Of a stretch of 30,018 bases of DNA, positions 7,486 through 15,689 are shown one piece after another. This DNA comes from a virus. A program made the translations under genes and the position numbers. Position 1 is the first letter of the stretch. Every line of letters begins with the position of its first letter. Location of the stretch: the IMG/VR virus record IMGVR_UViG_3300033233_000133, positions 1-30,018 of that record; one strand, 5' to 3'. The notes beneath the pieces were generated by a model that saw only the letters and a program-made list of their open reading frames with translations, was not told the origin of the DNA and did not search any database.

Positions 7486-9062
7486 ATCTTACCTCCAAGC
7501 CCTGAGACTGCTAAACTAATTTGCCTTCCAAGCATTGGAGCGGTCTCGTTGTTAAACCTTCGAAGTTCTTTTAACATCTCATAAAAGACTTGATTGTCAG
7601 TCTCTTTTTCTCTCGGAGTTACCGAAACTCTCTCAGCTCCGCTTTCACCTGCTAAGAATAGCGTCGGTCTTGACACTGTGAACTCTCCACCTGTTGCGAA
7701 ACCTCCACCCCATTCGACGTTGCCAAGTGCATTATTTAAGTTTTCGCTTGAAGTTGAAACTGAACTTTTTATTTTGTCTCCAAGTTTTTTAAACCAGTCA
7801 CCTATCTTCTCAAAAAATCCGATTACGACTTTTAATCCGTTTATAAGTGGGTCAAGCCAGGGCTTGATGTATTTTTCATAGAAACCTTCCATTGCCTTTT
7901 TAATAGAATCCCAATGCTTAATGATTAAAATAATGCCTGCAACGACTGCTGCAATTCCCATTATAACTAAACCTGCTGGACTGAATAACATACCGAGTGC
8001 AGGGAGTTCACTAATGACTTTTATAATCGTAATCAACTTTTGAAAAGTCTCAATCATACTTACTATACCCGATACGACTTTAATCATAGTGCCACCAGTC
8101 AAGAGTAAAACCCCGACTAATGTCGTAATCTTAACTATGTTTTCTAATACGATAGGGTTCATATTCGATAAATGGTCTATAAGAGGCTTTAAGTATTTGT
8201 CTATAAGGTCTTTTATAATCGGTATTAAAATGCCACCAACTTTTTTTGCCCAGTCTTCGAATTCTGCTTTTAGAACTGCAATCTGTCCTGATAAAGTTTT
8301 CGCTTGCTCTTCTGCAAGTCCGTTTATAGATGTCGAATGTTCCATAATCGCATTGACAATTGAGGCTGGAGATTGCAAGTCTTCAAGTTGTTTTTGTAAA
8401 TCCTTTTGTCTTTGAGTCAAAATCTCAGTTGCCTTCTGATACTCGCTTGATGAGATTTTTCCCGCTTCGTATTTTTGTCTTAGGCTATCAAGTTGCTTAG
8501 TTGTATCGTCTAGATTCTTTTTGGTTTCGTTTAACTTGTTCTGAAATTCTGTTAAGTTTATCCCGTATCGTCTAAGTGCGTTGTAATTCCCCTCAAAGAC
8601 TTGTCCCATTCGTGCCGCTGCTGTTTCTATATCAACGCCCATCGCAGTAGATAGATTAGCAAGGACAGGCAAAAGATTTTTCGCTTGGTCTGCAGTTGCA
8701 CCGAATTGAATTAGCATTCTTGCCCCGCTTTCAAGTGCGGTGTTGTCAATTCCTGTTTTTGACTGAATAGCATTTGCCATCTCAATAATCGCTTGAGAAG
8801 CTTCTTTTGAGTATTGACCTGTTGCTTTGAGTGTAGCATTCAGTTTTGCTTGTGCGCTTTCTTCATCGGCGGCGGCTTTGACTGCAAAACCTAAAGCACC
8901 TGTGATTGCACCACCTGCTAACATCATACCTGTGCTTATTTCAGAGAAGGTTTTTTTAATATCAACCCCTTGCTCTTTGAGTTGCTTTCGAGCCTCTTCC
9001 ATTCCTTTCTGAAATTCTTCAGTCTCTGCTTTTAGTTTTACAATTAACTCTTCAGCAATCAT
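7482..9062 (-). CDS. tail tape measure protein
   Basis: The 526-aa product sits between the tail chaperone and the tail-tip genes. It opens with a helical coiled-coil region (AEELIVKLKAETEEFQKGMEEARKQ) and a glycine/alanine-rich hydrophobic segment. Residues about 180-250 form a second long coiled coil. Residues about 315-385 contain several hydrophobic segments typical of tape measures that enter the host membrane. The C-terminal section (about 450-500) is glycine-rich with GESGAERVSVTP. It is short for a tape measure, so the tail should be short for a siphovirus. The ATG overlaps the stop of the frameshifted chaperone (9059-9062). Confidence 0.9.
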   Translation of the reverse strand: MIAEELIVKLKAETEEFQKGMEEARKQLKEQGVDIKKTFSEISTGMMLAGGAITGALGFAVKAAADEESAQAKLNATLKATGQYSKEASQAIIEMANAIQSKTGIDNTALESGARMLIQFGATADQAKNLLPVLANLSTAMGVDIETAAARMGQVFEGNYNALRRYGINLTEFQNKLNETKKNLDDTTKQLDSLRQKYEAGKISSSEYQKATEILTQRQKDLQKQLEDLQSPASIVNAIMEHSTSINGLAEEQAKTLSGQIAVLKAEFEDWAKKVGGILIPIIKDLIDKYLKPLIDHLSNMNPIVLENIVKITTLVGVLLLTGGTMIKVVSGIVSMIETFQKLITIIKVISELPALGMLFSPAGLVIMGIAAVVAGIILIIKHWDSIKKAMEGFYEKYIKPWLDPLINGLKVVIGFFEKIGDWFKKLGDKIKSSVSTSSENLNNALGNVEWGGGFATGGEFTVSRPTLFLAGESGAERVSVTPREKETDNQVFYEMLKELRRFNNETAPMLGRQISLAVSGLGGKI

Positions 9063-9510
9063 AAGCCACCGCCTCCGTATTTCTTCATCATTTCAAGTCG
9101 CCATTTTTCTTTAGCATTTCTAACAGTCTTATTTTCACCGTTCAAAACCTGCAAGTCAAACAAAAACTCAAGCGGGGACAATTCCATAATCTCGTGTGGT
9201 AAAATCCCCGTTTGTATCAAGTCTCTTGCGAAGTCGGAGAACCACTCTGGGACTTCCCAAGTTGTCCGAAAAAATCGTTTATTAGGTTCATTAAGTAGAA
9301 ATAATCAGTAACAGGTAACTCTTCAAGTGTTAAGTCCTCAGGAAGTCCCTTTTTAATCAGTTCTAATACATCGTTTGTCTCAGGTGTCTTATTCGAAAAC
9401 TTTAGAATATCTCCAACTGTCGGAAGTAAGAAATCGAATTCAATCCCGCTTGGGAGTTTAACTCTTACTTGTCGTGCTTTCAGTGCAAGTTCTTCAAATT
9501 CTTCCCTCAT
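9059..9510 (-). CDS. tail assembly chaperone, -1 frameshift long form (G-T type)
   Basis: The upstream frame (9510-9217) ends early in the neighbouring frame. A T TTT TTC heptamer at 9274-9268, in the correct phase (GAT TTT TTC), allows a -1 slip. Reading then continues as RTTWEVPEWFSDFARDL and on to a TGA at 9059 that overlaps the tape measure ATG. The long form would be 150 aa, with 81 residues before the slip. A chaperone pair produced by frameshift just before the tape measure is the conserved arrangement in siphoviruses (lambda G/GT). The extension has no ribosome binding site or start of its own, which supports frameshifting over a separate gene. Confidence 0.85.
9217..9510 (-). CDS. 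tail assembly chaperone, short form (G type)
   Basis: A 97-aa acidic protein, MREEFEELALKARQVRVKLP..., is produced without frameshifting and ends with GKSQSGSPTSQET. The family helps fold and load the tape measure during tail assembly and is not present in the virion. AGAGGGATT precedes the ATG. It lies directly downstream of the tail tube gene, in the standard order. Confidence 0.8.
   Translation of the reverse strand: MREEFEELALKARQVRVKLPSGIEFDFLLPTVGDILKFSNKTPETNDVLELIKKGLPEDLTLEELPVTDYFYLMNLINDFFGQLGKSQSGSPTSQET
9268..9274 (-). promoter_or_regulatory. -1 ribosomal frameshift slippery site (T TTT TTC)
   Basis: The minus-strand heptamer TTTTTTC fits the X XXY YYZ rule in the zero frame of the chaperone gene. 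Shifting back one base opens a 70-codon extension that closes exactly at the tape measure start. The following sequence is GC-richer and could pair, but I did not identify a clear stimulatory hairpin. Confidence 0.85.
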
Positions 9511-9517
9511 AATCCCT

Positions 9518-10060
9518 CTATGCTATTGCAGTCTTAGTCTCATTTAAGACTATTGAGAGAATTATCCCGTTTGAGTCTGGTATTGCAACACCTGCAAAGT
9601 CGAAGCCCGAAGCGTTGCCAATTTTAGAACTCAGTTTAAGTGAGTTCGCGGTCATACGGAAGACTGGTATCTTGAAGTGAACATCTGCAGGCGTTGTGTC
9701 AGTAGCACCCTGTAAACCTTGGATAATCGTTGCCTGTCCTTCTAAAGTCCCGATTTGAGTTACACCCGACTTAAGGTCGAGTTCTGAAATCTGATTTGGT
9801 GTTGTCCCTGTGTCTGTAACTACATCGCCTGTAAGTGCTGCAATTGCTTTAACGTCTAAGATTGCAGACTTAACAGTGACTTTTGCGTGTGTCTTCTTTG
9901 AGACATAAGCAATTACACCATCATCACCTTTGACTAATTGCTCATCTCCATCGAAGTCAATATCTATTTCTTCGATGCCTCCGATGTCGGTTAAATTCGC
10001 ACCGATTTTAAACTTTGCGTCTGTAATTCCAATTACTGCTATTTGTTTTGCTAATGCCAT
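9518..10060 (-). CDS. major tail tube protein
   Basis: The 180-aa product, MALAKQIAVIGITDAKFKIG..., is beta-rich, with a pattern of short strands and an acidic loop (IDIDFDGDEQLVKGDDG). This fits siphovirus tail tube proteins that stack as hexameric rings. It lies between the tail completion gene and the tail chaperone, which is the expected position. GGGAGGTATAAAA precedes the ATG. The family assignment is by size, composition and synteny. Confidence 0.75.
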   Translation of the reverse strand: MALAKQIAVIGITDAKFKIGANLTDIGGIEEIDIDFDGDEQLVKGDDGVIAYVSKKTHAKVTVKSAILDVKAIAALTGDVVTDTGTTPNQISELDLKSGVTQIGTLEGQATIIQGLQGATDTTPADVHFKIPVFRMTANSLKLSSKIGNASGFDFAGVAIPDSNGIILSIVLNETKTAIA

Positions 10061-10072
10061 TTTTATACCTCC

Positions 10073-10402
10073 CTAAATAATGTTATATTCCATAACAATA
10101 TGGAATGTGCCGTCGCTCTCTGCAAAAACTCGAGCGTATCTGAGAGCGATATACTTGTTTAATACTAACAAGGCCTGTTGAACGCCTTGAATGTAGTAGT
10201 CGACATTCTGCTTTGTAAACACATCAACAACAACAACGCCTTTTAGAACATTCATTCCTTTGCCATCGCCTTCTATGTCTGTTGCACCTAAGAGATAGAC
10301 TTGACTATACGGAAGTGCAGTTGTGTAAGGTGCTGTAACTTCATAAACCCTTGAACCGAACAAATTAGAAGTCTTGAGAGCAGTTATAACCTCACTTAAC
10401 AC
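10073..10402 (-). CDS. tail completion / head-tail joining protein
   Basis: A 109-aa protein with a GTG start (10402) preceded by AAGGAG at a seven-base spacing. Its pattern of an N-terminal helix (LSEVITALKTSNLFG), a proline-containing strand (YTTALPYSQVYLLG) and alternating strands resembles the gp17-like tail completion proteins that cap the tail tube. It lies between the gp10-like gene and the tail tube gene, where such proteins are found. It overlaps the preceding gene by 11 bp. Confidence 0.65.
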   Translation of the reverse strand: MLSEVITALKTSNLFGSRVYEVTAPYTTALPYSQVYLLGATDIEGDGKGMNVLKGVVVVDVFTKQNVDYYIQGVQQALLVLNKYIALRYARVFAESDGTFHIVMEYNII

Positions 10403-10799
10403 GTTCTATCTCCTTCTTAACTTCCTCAGTTAACTTGTTTATATTCTTGTCAAACGCAGGTCTCAAATACGGTTTTGCAGACATCTTGCGAGTTCCGAAT
10501 TCTACGAAAGGTGCATAGTAAGTTCGAGTGCCGATATAGACTTCAAAGTCCTCAGAAGGCGGAGTTATTACGTCTTCGTCGTTTTTCGGGTTGTTCTTTT
10601 TAACAATCTGGTCTTTAATCGCAACTGCAAGCGAACTTCTAAGCCTTCCTGTATCGACAGGGCAGTTCCAGGTTGCGTCCTCGTGAATCATAAAGGCAAC
10701 ATTTATCATGCCTTGCTTAGTCGCCTCAGGATATTTTTGTATCATTTTGCCTAAAAGACTTTGGAGTTTTGTATCGTCAATCTCAATGTTTAAGTTCAT
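10392..10799 (-). CDS. HK97 gp10-like head-tail component
   Basis: The 135-aa product contains the family signature region CPVDTGRLRSSLAV followed by VYIGTRTYYAPFVEFGT and KPYLRPAFD. These are characteristic of the HK97 gp10 family of head-tail joining proteins. Its ATG overlaps the stop of the connector gene (10796-10799), so the two are translated together. The first 30 residues are helical. Confidence 0.85.
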   Translation of the reverse strand: MNLNIEIDDTKLQSLLGKMIQKYPEATKQGMINVAFMIHEDATWNCPVDTGRLRSSLAVAIKDQIVKKNNPKNDEDVITPPSEDFEVYIGTRTYYAPFVEFGTRKMSAKPYLRPAFDKNINKLTEEVKKEIERVK

Positions 10800-11281
10800 A
10801 CAGGAAATCTCCTATAAGGCAAAAGAAGTTGCTCTACTTCTCTTTGAAGTCGATTGTCCGAAACCTGGTCGCCTTTGATGTCGGTCTGCATTTTAACAAT
10901 ATTCATAGCAGTGAGAATAATTGCAGTATAAATCTCTTGTGGCAAAGTTTGAAAGCCTGCCGTGTAAGTTACAGAGATAGTTGTTGCTTGTTCAAATTCG
11001 TTGTCAAATGAAATATAATAACTCCCAACCGTGTAGTCAGTTATTGTATTACCGTCAACCTTAACCTCAGTTACAGAGATAATCGGAAAGTATCTCGTAT
11101 AGAATATTTTACCTTCAAACTTCACAGTCTCTGTATATGTATTGACTGTAACATCTCCACCAAAGAACGCTTTTATCTTGCTCTCGGCGGTTGTGAGAAC
11201 ACTCGTATAATAAGCATCCTTCGTTGTGTCGCTTGGGTCAACACCCAGAAAGTTCTTGAAATCCGTAAGCGAGACTATCAT
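10796..11281 (-). CDS. head-tail connector (gp6-like adaptor)
   Basis: The 161-aa protein starts MIVSLTDFKNFLGVDPSDTTKDAYYTS at its N-terminus, in the style of gp6-like adaptors: an early helix with LxDxKxxLxV, then helical TAESKIKAFFG. A beta segment with YFPIISVTEVKVDG follows, then a helical end. These adaptors form the ring under the portal. The position after the capsid gene agrees. Confidence 0.8.
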   Translation of the reverse strand: MIVSLTDFKNFLGVDPSDTTKDAYYTSVLTTAESKIKAFFGGDVTVNTYTETVKFEGKIFYTRYFPIISVTEVKVDGNTITDYTVGSYYISFDNEFEQATTISVTYTAGFQTLPQEIYTAIILTAMNIVKMQTDIKGDQVSDNRLQREVEQLLLPYRRFPV

Positions 11282-11288
11282 TTATCCC

Positions 11289-11471
11289 TCACTTGGTTTT
11301 AGTCTTCTTTACCATTTTGTCTTTGTCGGGCTCTTCAATCGCTTTGTCTTCTTCTACAATCTCATAAAAGCCTTGTAACCATTCCGCAAGGTCATTATCA
11401 ATCACATAGACTTCGCCTGCTTTGAAGTCTTGCCCTTTTACGAAAATGTTTGCGTTAAATTTTACTTTCAT
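11289..11471 (-). CDS. hypothetical small protein between capsid and connector
   Basis: A 60-aa protein with a short beta-like N-terminal half (MKVKFNANIFVKGQDFKAGE) and a lysine/glutamate-rich end. CTTGGAGGTGAAAA precedes the ATG. Small genes in this slot often encode head-completion or decoration-like proteins, but I recognise no family. Confidence 0.65.
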   Translation of the reverse strand: MKVKFNANIFVKGQDFKAGEVYVIDNDLAEWLQGFYEIVEEDKAIEEPDKDKMVKKTKTK

Positions 11472-11516
11472 TTTTCACCTCCAAGTTGAGAGGGAGGATA
11501 AACCTCCCTCGAACTA

Positions 11517-12572
11517 CTACGATGCTGAAGTCTTTAATACAACGAAAGTTGCTGGATACGCTACATAGAAGCCAAACCTGAAAGTTGCTTTGAGTTCAGT
11601 TAAGTCTTGGTCAAACTTTACTTCTCTCGATGCGGTAATCTGAAGTTCTTGTCTCATACCAAACATAACGTTTTGTGGGTCACAGAATATAGCAATCGGC
11701 TTTGATGCGCTGAAATCAGAAGGCATAACCTCAACACGTTCAAATGGATAACCTACGAGAGTCTTGGATTCTGGATTTAGAACAGGATAGCCTGTTGTGG
11801 TTTTGAGTTCGAATGCTTTTGCATAGAATGTCCTGTGTGCAACCCAGAACGGATTAAGTTTATAATCGCTTGGAATTGCGTTTATAGCATCAATAAGTGC
11901 CTCGTAAGTTACATCTGAGGTGTGTCCTGTTGCTTCTACAACGTTTGTAATACCTGAAGTGTTTAAAATTCCGTTAAACGGGTCGCCATTAGATGTGTTA
12001 CCAGTCAAGATTAACCTGTCCATTTCCTTGCCAAGGACACGACCTATCAAATTCACAATATACGCATCTACTGCTCCGCCGATTGTAGCGTCTGCAAGAA
12101 GTTCATTTGAAATGTCAACAAGTGCCATTAACTTTTTAATCGGTACGCTGTTTTGATAGACTGTCGGAGTTGTTGGTGTAGGTGCTACGTTTTCGCCTGG
12201 ATAACTTACTGTCACAGGTGCTGATACACCAGTCAAATACACCTGGTTGCTTGCGACTGGAATTCGTGTTACTTTCGGATAAACAACAGATTGCTGAATT
12301 GCAACATCGATAATACGGTTGACGTACTCAGGAGGTACTAAATACCCCCCCGCTGAACCTGTGCCTTCCACCATTGTGCCTTTGGTTACCATTTCTCTAA
12401 TAGATTTTGCAAGTGTGCCAGGTTCGACAGAGTATGTGTCTTTGTTTGCTGCAAATTCCTTCATTGCTTTTACAAGTTCATCATAGGTAACAAACTTTGA
12501 ATTGAGTTCCGATAAAACCTTTTGTGCTGTTTTCTCAATTATTTCGCTTTTTACTTGTTCTACTTCGTTCAT
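11517..12572 (-). CDS. major capsid protein, HK97 fold
   Basis: The product is 351 aa when started at the ATG (12572) that has GGGAGG at normal spacing. An in-frame GTG three codons earlier has no room for a binding site. The N-terminal 70 residues are helical and charged, like the scaffold-like delta region of HK97 capsids. Next comes GTMVEGTGSAGGYLVPPEY, a common entry to the mature capsid fold. Later segments such as SVPIKKLMALVDISNELL and a C-terminal FRFGFYVAYPATFVVLK are typical of phage_capsid family members. It follows the protease gene, as usual. Confidence 0.9.
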   Translation of the reverse strand: MNEVEQVKSEIIEKTAQKVLSELNSKFVTYDELVKAMKEFAANKDTYSVEPGTLAKSIREMVTKGTMVEGTGSAGGYLVPPEYVNRIIDVAIQQSVVYPKVTRIPVASNQVYLTGVSAPVTVSYPGENVAPTPTTPTVYQNSVPIKKLMALVDISNELLADATIGGAVDAYIVNLIGRVLGKEMDRLILTGNTSNGDPFNGILNTSGITNVVEATGHTSDVTYEALIDAINAIPSDYKLNPFWVAHRTFYAKAFELKTTTGYPVLNPESKTLVGYPFERVEVMPSDFSASKPIAIFCDPQNVMFGMRQELQITASREVKFDQDLTELKATFRFGFYVAYPATFVVLKTSAS

Positions 12573-12586
12573 TGTTATCACCCTCC

Positions 12587-13705
12587 CTAAAGTGATTTTT
12601 TAAGTTCTTCTAAAATATCTAAAATTCTGTCAGTTTTTTGAGACACCGCTCCTAATGAAGCGCTATCAGTCTCTACCTCCGACAGGTCAAGCAACTCTTT
12701 TAACGGGTCTTTCAAGTCCGAAAGCTCCTTCTGAAGTTGTGTAATGCCATCAAGGACATTCTTTATCTTTTGCCTGTTTGCCTCGCTTAAAACTCGTCCA
12801 TATTTAACCTCGACTTCTAACCCGCAAGCCTTAAATATTTCCTCATCATCTTTATAGGACTTGTGGAACTCTGGAGGCTCTTTGTCAAAGTCTTTATAGT
12901 GTTTTGCTAAGTGATTATAAACGCCTTCCTTATCGCTGTCTGGAATGTCAACTCCACCTCTCGCACCTAACAAAGCTGCCATTGCTGCTGCAACACCTTT
13001 CCAAACGGCTTTTAAATCGCTTGCTCTGTGATGCGGTAACTTGTAAGAACTCTTGACATCTGGATTTTTCTCATCATACCAAGCACACATCTTTTTAAGT
13101 GCCTCGACATCTGCTTCCTTAACTTCTTTCCCAGCATCCCACGGCTCGCTCTCGTCTGCATTGCCGTAATCGTGATACGGAATTACGCCTTTTACTTCCA
13201 TTTTTGTCACCTCTTTTGTCTTAATTTCTTTAAAAGCCTTTATTAAAGGTTCGTATACTAAATTGTCTTGCACTGCATATGGATTTGCAGGCACTAAGAC
13301 TTGTGAAATTTCAAGAAGTTTGACTTTTGTATAAATTCGCTTTACATTATCACTTCCTGGGACGCTCTCGACAGGTATAAAACCTACGCTATAACTTGCT
13401 AAACCGTTTTGTGCTAATACCCAAGCCCAATCGGCTGTCTCATTGCCTTGACCGACGAAATACTGAATTTTTACATAAAGTCCCTTGTCGTCAGTTTTCG
13501 CTTCGATTACTTTACCCAACGCATTTTCTATTGTCTCGTAGTCGTGAGAATTTATAACGACACCATTATAACCCTCCAAGTCCCAAGCCGTTGGTAAAAT
13601 GATTTCACCATCTCGGTCTACATCTTTCGTGGAAGCATAGGCTTCCACAATGTGATTTTGAACATCAATTTGCTTTGCTACAAAAGACTTAATTATTTTA
13701 TCCAT
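12587..13705 (-). CDS. HK97-type prohead protease with long C-terminal extension
   Basis: The N-terminal 160 residues are a U35/S78-type prohead protease. His54 lies in VVINSHDYE and the likely catalytic Ser106 in LASYSVGFIP. The family matures the prohead by cutting capsid N-termini. The protein is 372 aa, about twice the catalytic domain. Residues about 175-285 form a second domain (IPYHDYGNADESEPWDAG, then PHHRASDLKAVWKGVAAAM and DKEGVYNHLAKHYKDF). Residues about 310-370 form a coiled coil that may act as scaffold. The gene starts one base after the portal stop, with GGAGGGATTAAA before the ATG. Confidence 0.88.
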   Translation of the reverse strand: MDKIIKSFVAKQIDVQNHIVEAYASTKDVDRDGEIILPTAWDLEGYNGVVINSHDYETIENALGKVIEAKTDDKGLYVKIQYFVGQGNETADWAWVLAQNGLASYSVGFIPVESVPGSDNVKRIYTKVKLLEISQVLVPANPYAVQDNLVYEPLIKAFKEIKTKEVTKMEVKGVIPYHDYGNADESEPWDAGKEVKEADVEALKKMCAWYDEKNPDVKSSYKLPHHRASDLKAVWKGVAAAMAALLGARGGVDIPDSDKEGVYNHLAKHYKDFDKEPPEFHKSYKDDEEIFKACGLEVEVKYGRVLSEANRQKIKNVLDGITQLQKELSDLKDPLKELLDLSEVETDSASLGAVSQKTDRILDILEELKKSL

Positions 13706-13706
13706 T

Positions 13707-15689
13707 TTAATCCCTCCTAAATGCGACTGTGCATCTGCAGTTTATTGTGTTCCCTGGGCTTCCTGCCTTGTCTCCTGGGAACATCAATTCCTCTTTTTCT
13801 CCACCTGCTTCTATTGCAACATTAAAAGGCTCGTCTATATTTCTCACTTGTGCGTTTGCTTCAGCGTGTCCTGAGCGAGTTCTTTCGTCAATGGCGGTAA
13901 CCCAGACTTTTTTTCTCATACCTGCCTGCGAACCTGCCTCTAACTTTGCGTAATTCGTTGCTGATATAGTTTCAGTTCTTGCGATTGTCTGACTTCTATT
14001 CTTATAAGTCTCTTCAAAAAGCGTTTTCATTCTATTTGCCAAGTCTGGAATACCTTCTCCGTTCTGTATACCTTCTAACAACTGGTCATAAATGTCCTTT
14101 CTTGTAGTCTGTATGACTTCTGAAGCGGACTTCTCTAAAGACTTCATAAGATTTTCTTGAATTTTCGGCACTTGCAAATTGAAACTTGCAGAGAAGCCTA
14201 ATGAACTCAAAACCTTATCGCCTGCTTGTTGCATAAACGAAAGAATAAACGGCTTGAGATGTTTAATATAGTAATCCTTCCACTCGTCGGGCAAGGTCAA
14301 ATCTACTATATCCTCAAGTTTAATTTTCGTAATAATGCCGTTTTGAGATTTCTTTTTATTCAATTCATTCAGAATGTATTTCTCTTGCTTAGAGAAGATG
14401 TCCATAATCTCTTTCGCTAATCGTTTCTCCATCGGCTCGGTCATTGCGATATAATCTTTTGAAATCAAATCAAAATCAAATTCCTTGTTTTCTTTCACTT
14501 CAAGCCTCTGCTCTATCTTCTCTAATTTCTCAAGTATTTTTGCGGTCTCAAGATTAGGTTGTGGACTTACACTCCCAAGTGGTGTCATATTTAAATTGCC
14601 CCACCACTGATTGCCCCACGGCACAGGGTCAAGCCCGTCTTGTGTGCGTATCTCGTTTATGTATGTCGTGCCGTTTTTGAGTTGTATGTCTCGTATTTGC
14701 TCTAAAATCTGTTTATCTTCAAGCGAAAGATTTTCTGTAAACTTAAATCGAAATTCTGCTTTGTTGTCTAAAAGTTTCGTTGTGATTTGTTCTGCTAAAT
14801 CGTTTGCAAGCGGTTTAGTCACATACTTCTCAAAAATGTATTCTTGCGTTTGTGCGACTGCTTTATTCACGCCTTGCATATCATTGAAAAACACGCTTGG
14901 TATACCGAAAGCAATCATTATTCTTTGTTTAGTCAGGTCGTCTACTTCTTTCATACCAAACTGAAGCGGTGAGTTTCTAATATCTACAACTTTCCAATCC
15001 GAACCACTTAAAAGCATAACCTTCCCTGCATTTGACGGGGCTGCGTATTTCTCTCGTATCTGCTCTTTAATCGTGTCAATTTGTTGTGGAGTTAAATTAT
15101 CCTGCGTTGTGAAAATCATATTCAAAAATGCGCCGTTGTTAAAGATATTCGATAAGACTTCCATCTGGCGGTATTGAAGTTTTGAGTCTTCGAAAACCGT
15201 CGACAGCGGGCTTATATCCTTTATAATTCTTACAAACGGCGACTGGCCTGTGATAAGTGCAACTTCTGAAATATCATAAGTATCAGTCCAGAAAACTCTC
15301 ATATAAAGAACTTTTATCTCGCTTGGAGTTACAAGAAGTGTTATTCTATCGCCGTCCAGAAGTTCGGGCCGTGGGAAGGATTTTCTAATAAATGCTATGC
15401 CTGTAATGTCCCTCCAATATTGTATCTTCTGAAGGAACTGCCTCGGTGTCAAGTTCACAGGATTAGCAAACCACGACATTAACTTCTGGTTAGGCTTGTC
15501 ATCATTCACAATTTCCCACTCTAAGTCTGAAATCGCCTGTGCTCGCAAAGTCAAGGCTCGGTTCACATACGGATTTTTTATAGCGGCGTCTTCCAGCGAA
15601 CTTATATCAGAACTTACACCGCCTGTCAGAAGTCCCGTCCCTACATACGAAAAATTTTTCTGCCTTTTAAAGAAATCAAAAAGTCCCAT
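13707..15689 (-). CDS. portal protein fused to MuF-like (SPP1 gp7) domain
   Basis: The 660-aa protein is far longer than a normal portal of about 400-500 aa. Residues 1 to about 380 fit an HK97-type portal: an N-terminal AAIKNPYVNRALTLRAQ region, and DDLTKQRIMIAFGIPSVFF with the following helices. After a linker and helical region, residues about 565-660 are a MuF/SPP1 gp7 domain: SQTIARTETISATNYAKLEA, then DERTRSGHAEANAQ, and a C-terminal NTINCRCTVAFRRD. MuF proteins are minor head proteins that sit on the portal. Here both roles are on one chain. The ATG overlaps the terminase stop (TAATG). No sign of a frameshift at the junction. Confidence 0.88.
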   Translation of the reverse strand: MGLFDFFKRQKNFSYVGTGLLTGGVSSDISSLEDAAIKNPYVNRALTLRAQAISDLEWEIVNDDKPNQKLMSWFANPVNLTPRQFLQKIQYWRDITGIAFIRKSFPRPELLDGDRITLLVTPSEIKVLYMRVFWTDTYDISEVALITGQSPFVRIIKDISPLSTVFEDSKLQYRQMEVLSNIFNNGAFLNMIFTTQDNLTPQQIDTIKEQIREKYAAPSNAGKVMLLSGSDWKVVDIRNSPLQFGMKEVDDLTKQRIMIAFGIPSVFFNDMQGVNKAVAQTQEYIFEKYVTKPLANDLAEQITTKLLDNKAEFRFKFTENLSLEDKQILEQIRDIQLKNGTTYINEIRTQDGLDPVPWGNQWWGNLNMTPLGSVSPQPNLETAKILEKLEKIEQRLEVKENKEFDFDLISKDYIAMTEPMEKRLAKEIMDIFSKQEKYILNELNKKKSQNGIITKIKLEDIVDLTLPDEWKDYYIKHLKPFILSFMQQAGDKVLSSLGFSASFNLQVPKIQENLMKSLEKSASEVIQTTRKDIYDQLLEGIQNGEGIPDLANRMKTLFEETYKNRSQTIARTETISATNYAKLEAGSQAGMRKKVWVTAIDERTRSGHAEANAQVRNIDEPFNVAIEAGGEKEELMFPGDKAGSPGNTINCRCTVAFRRD

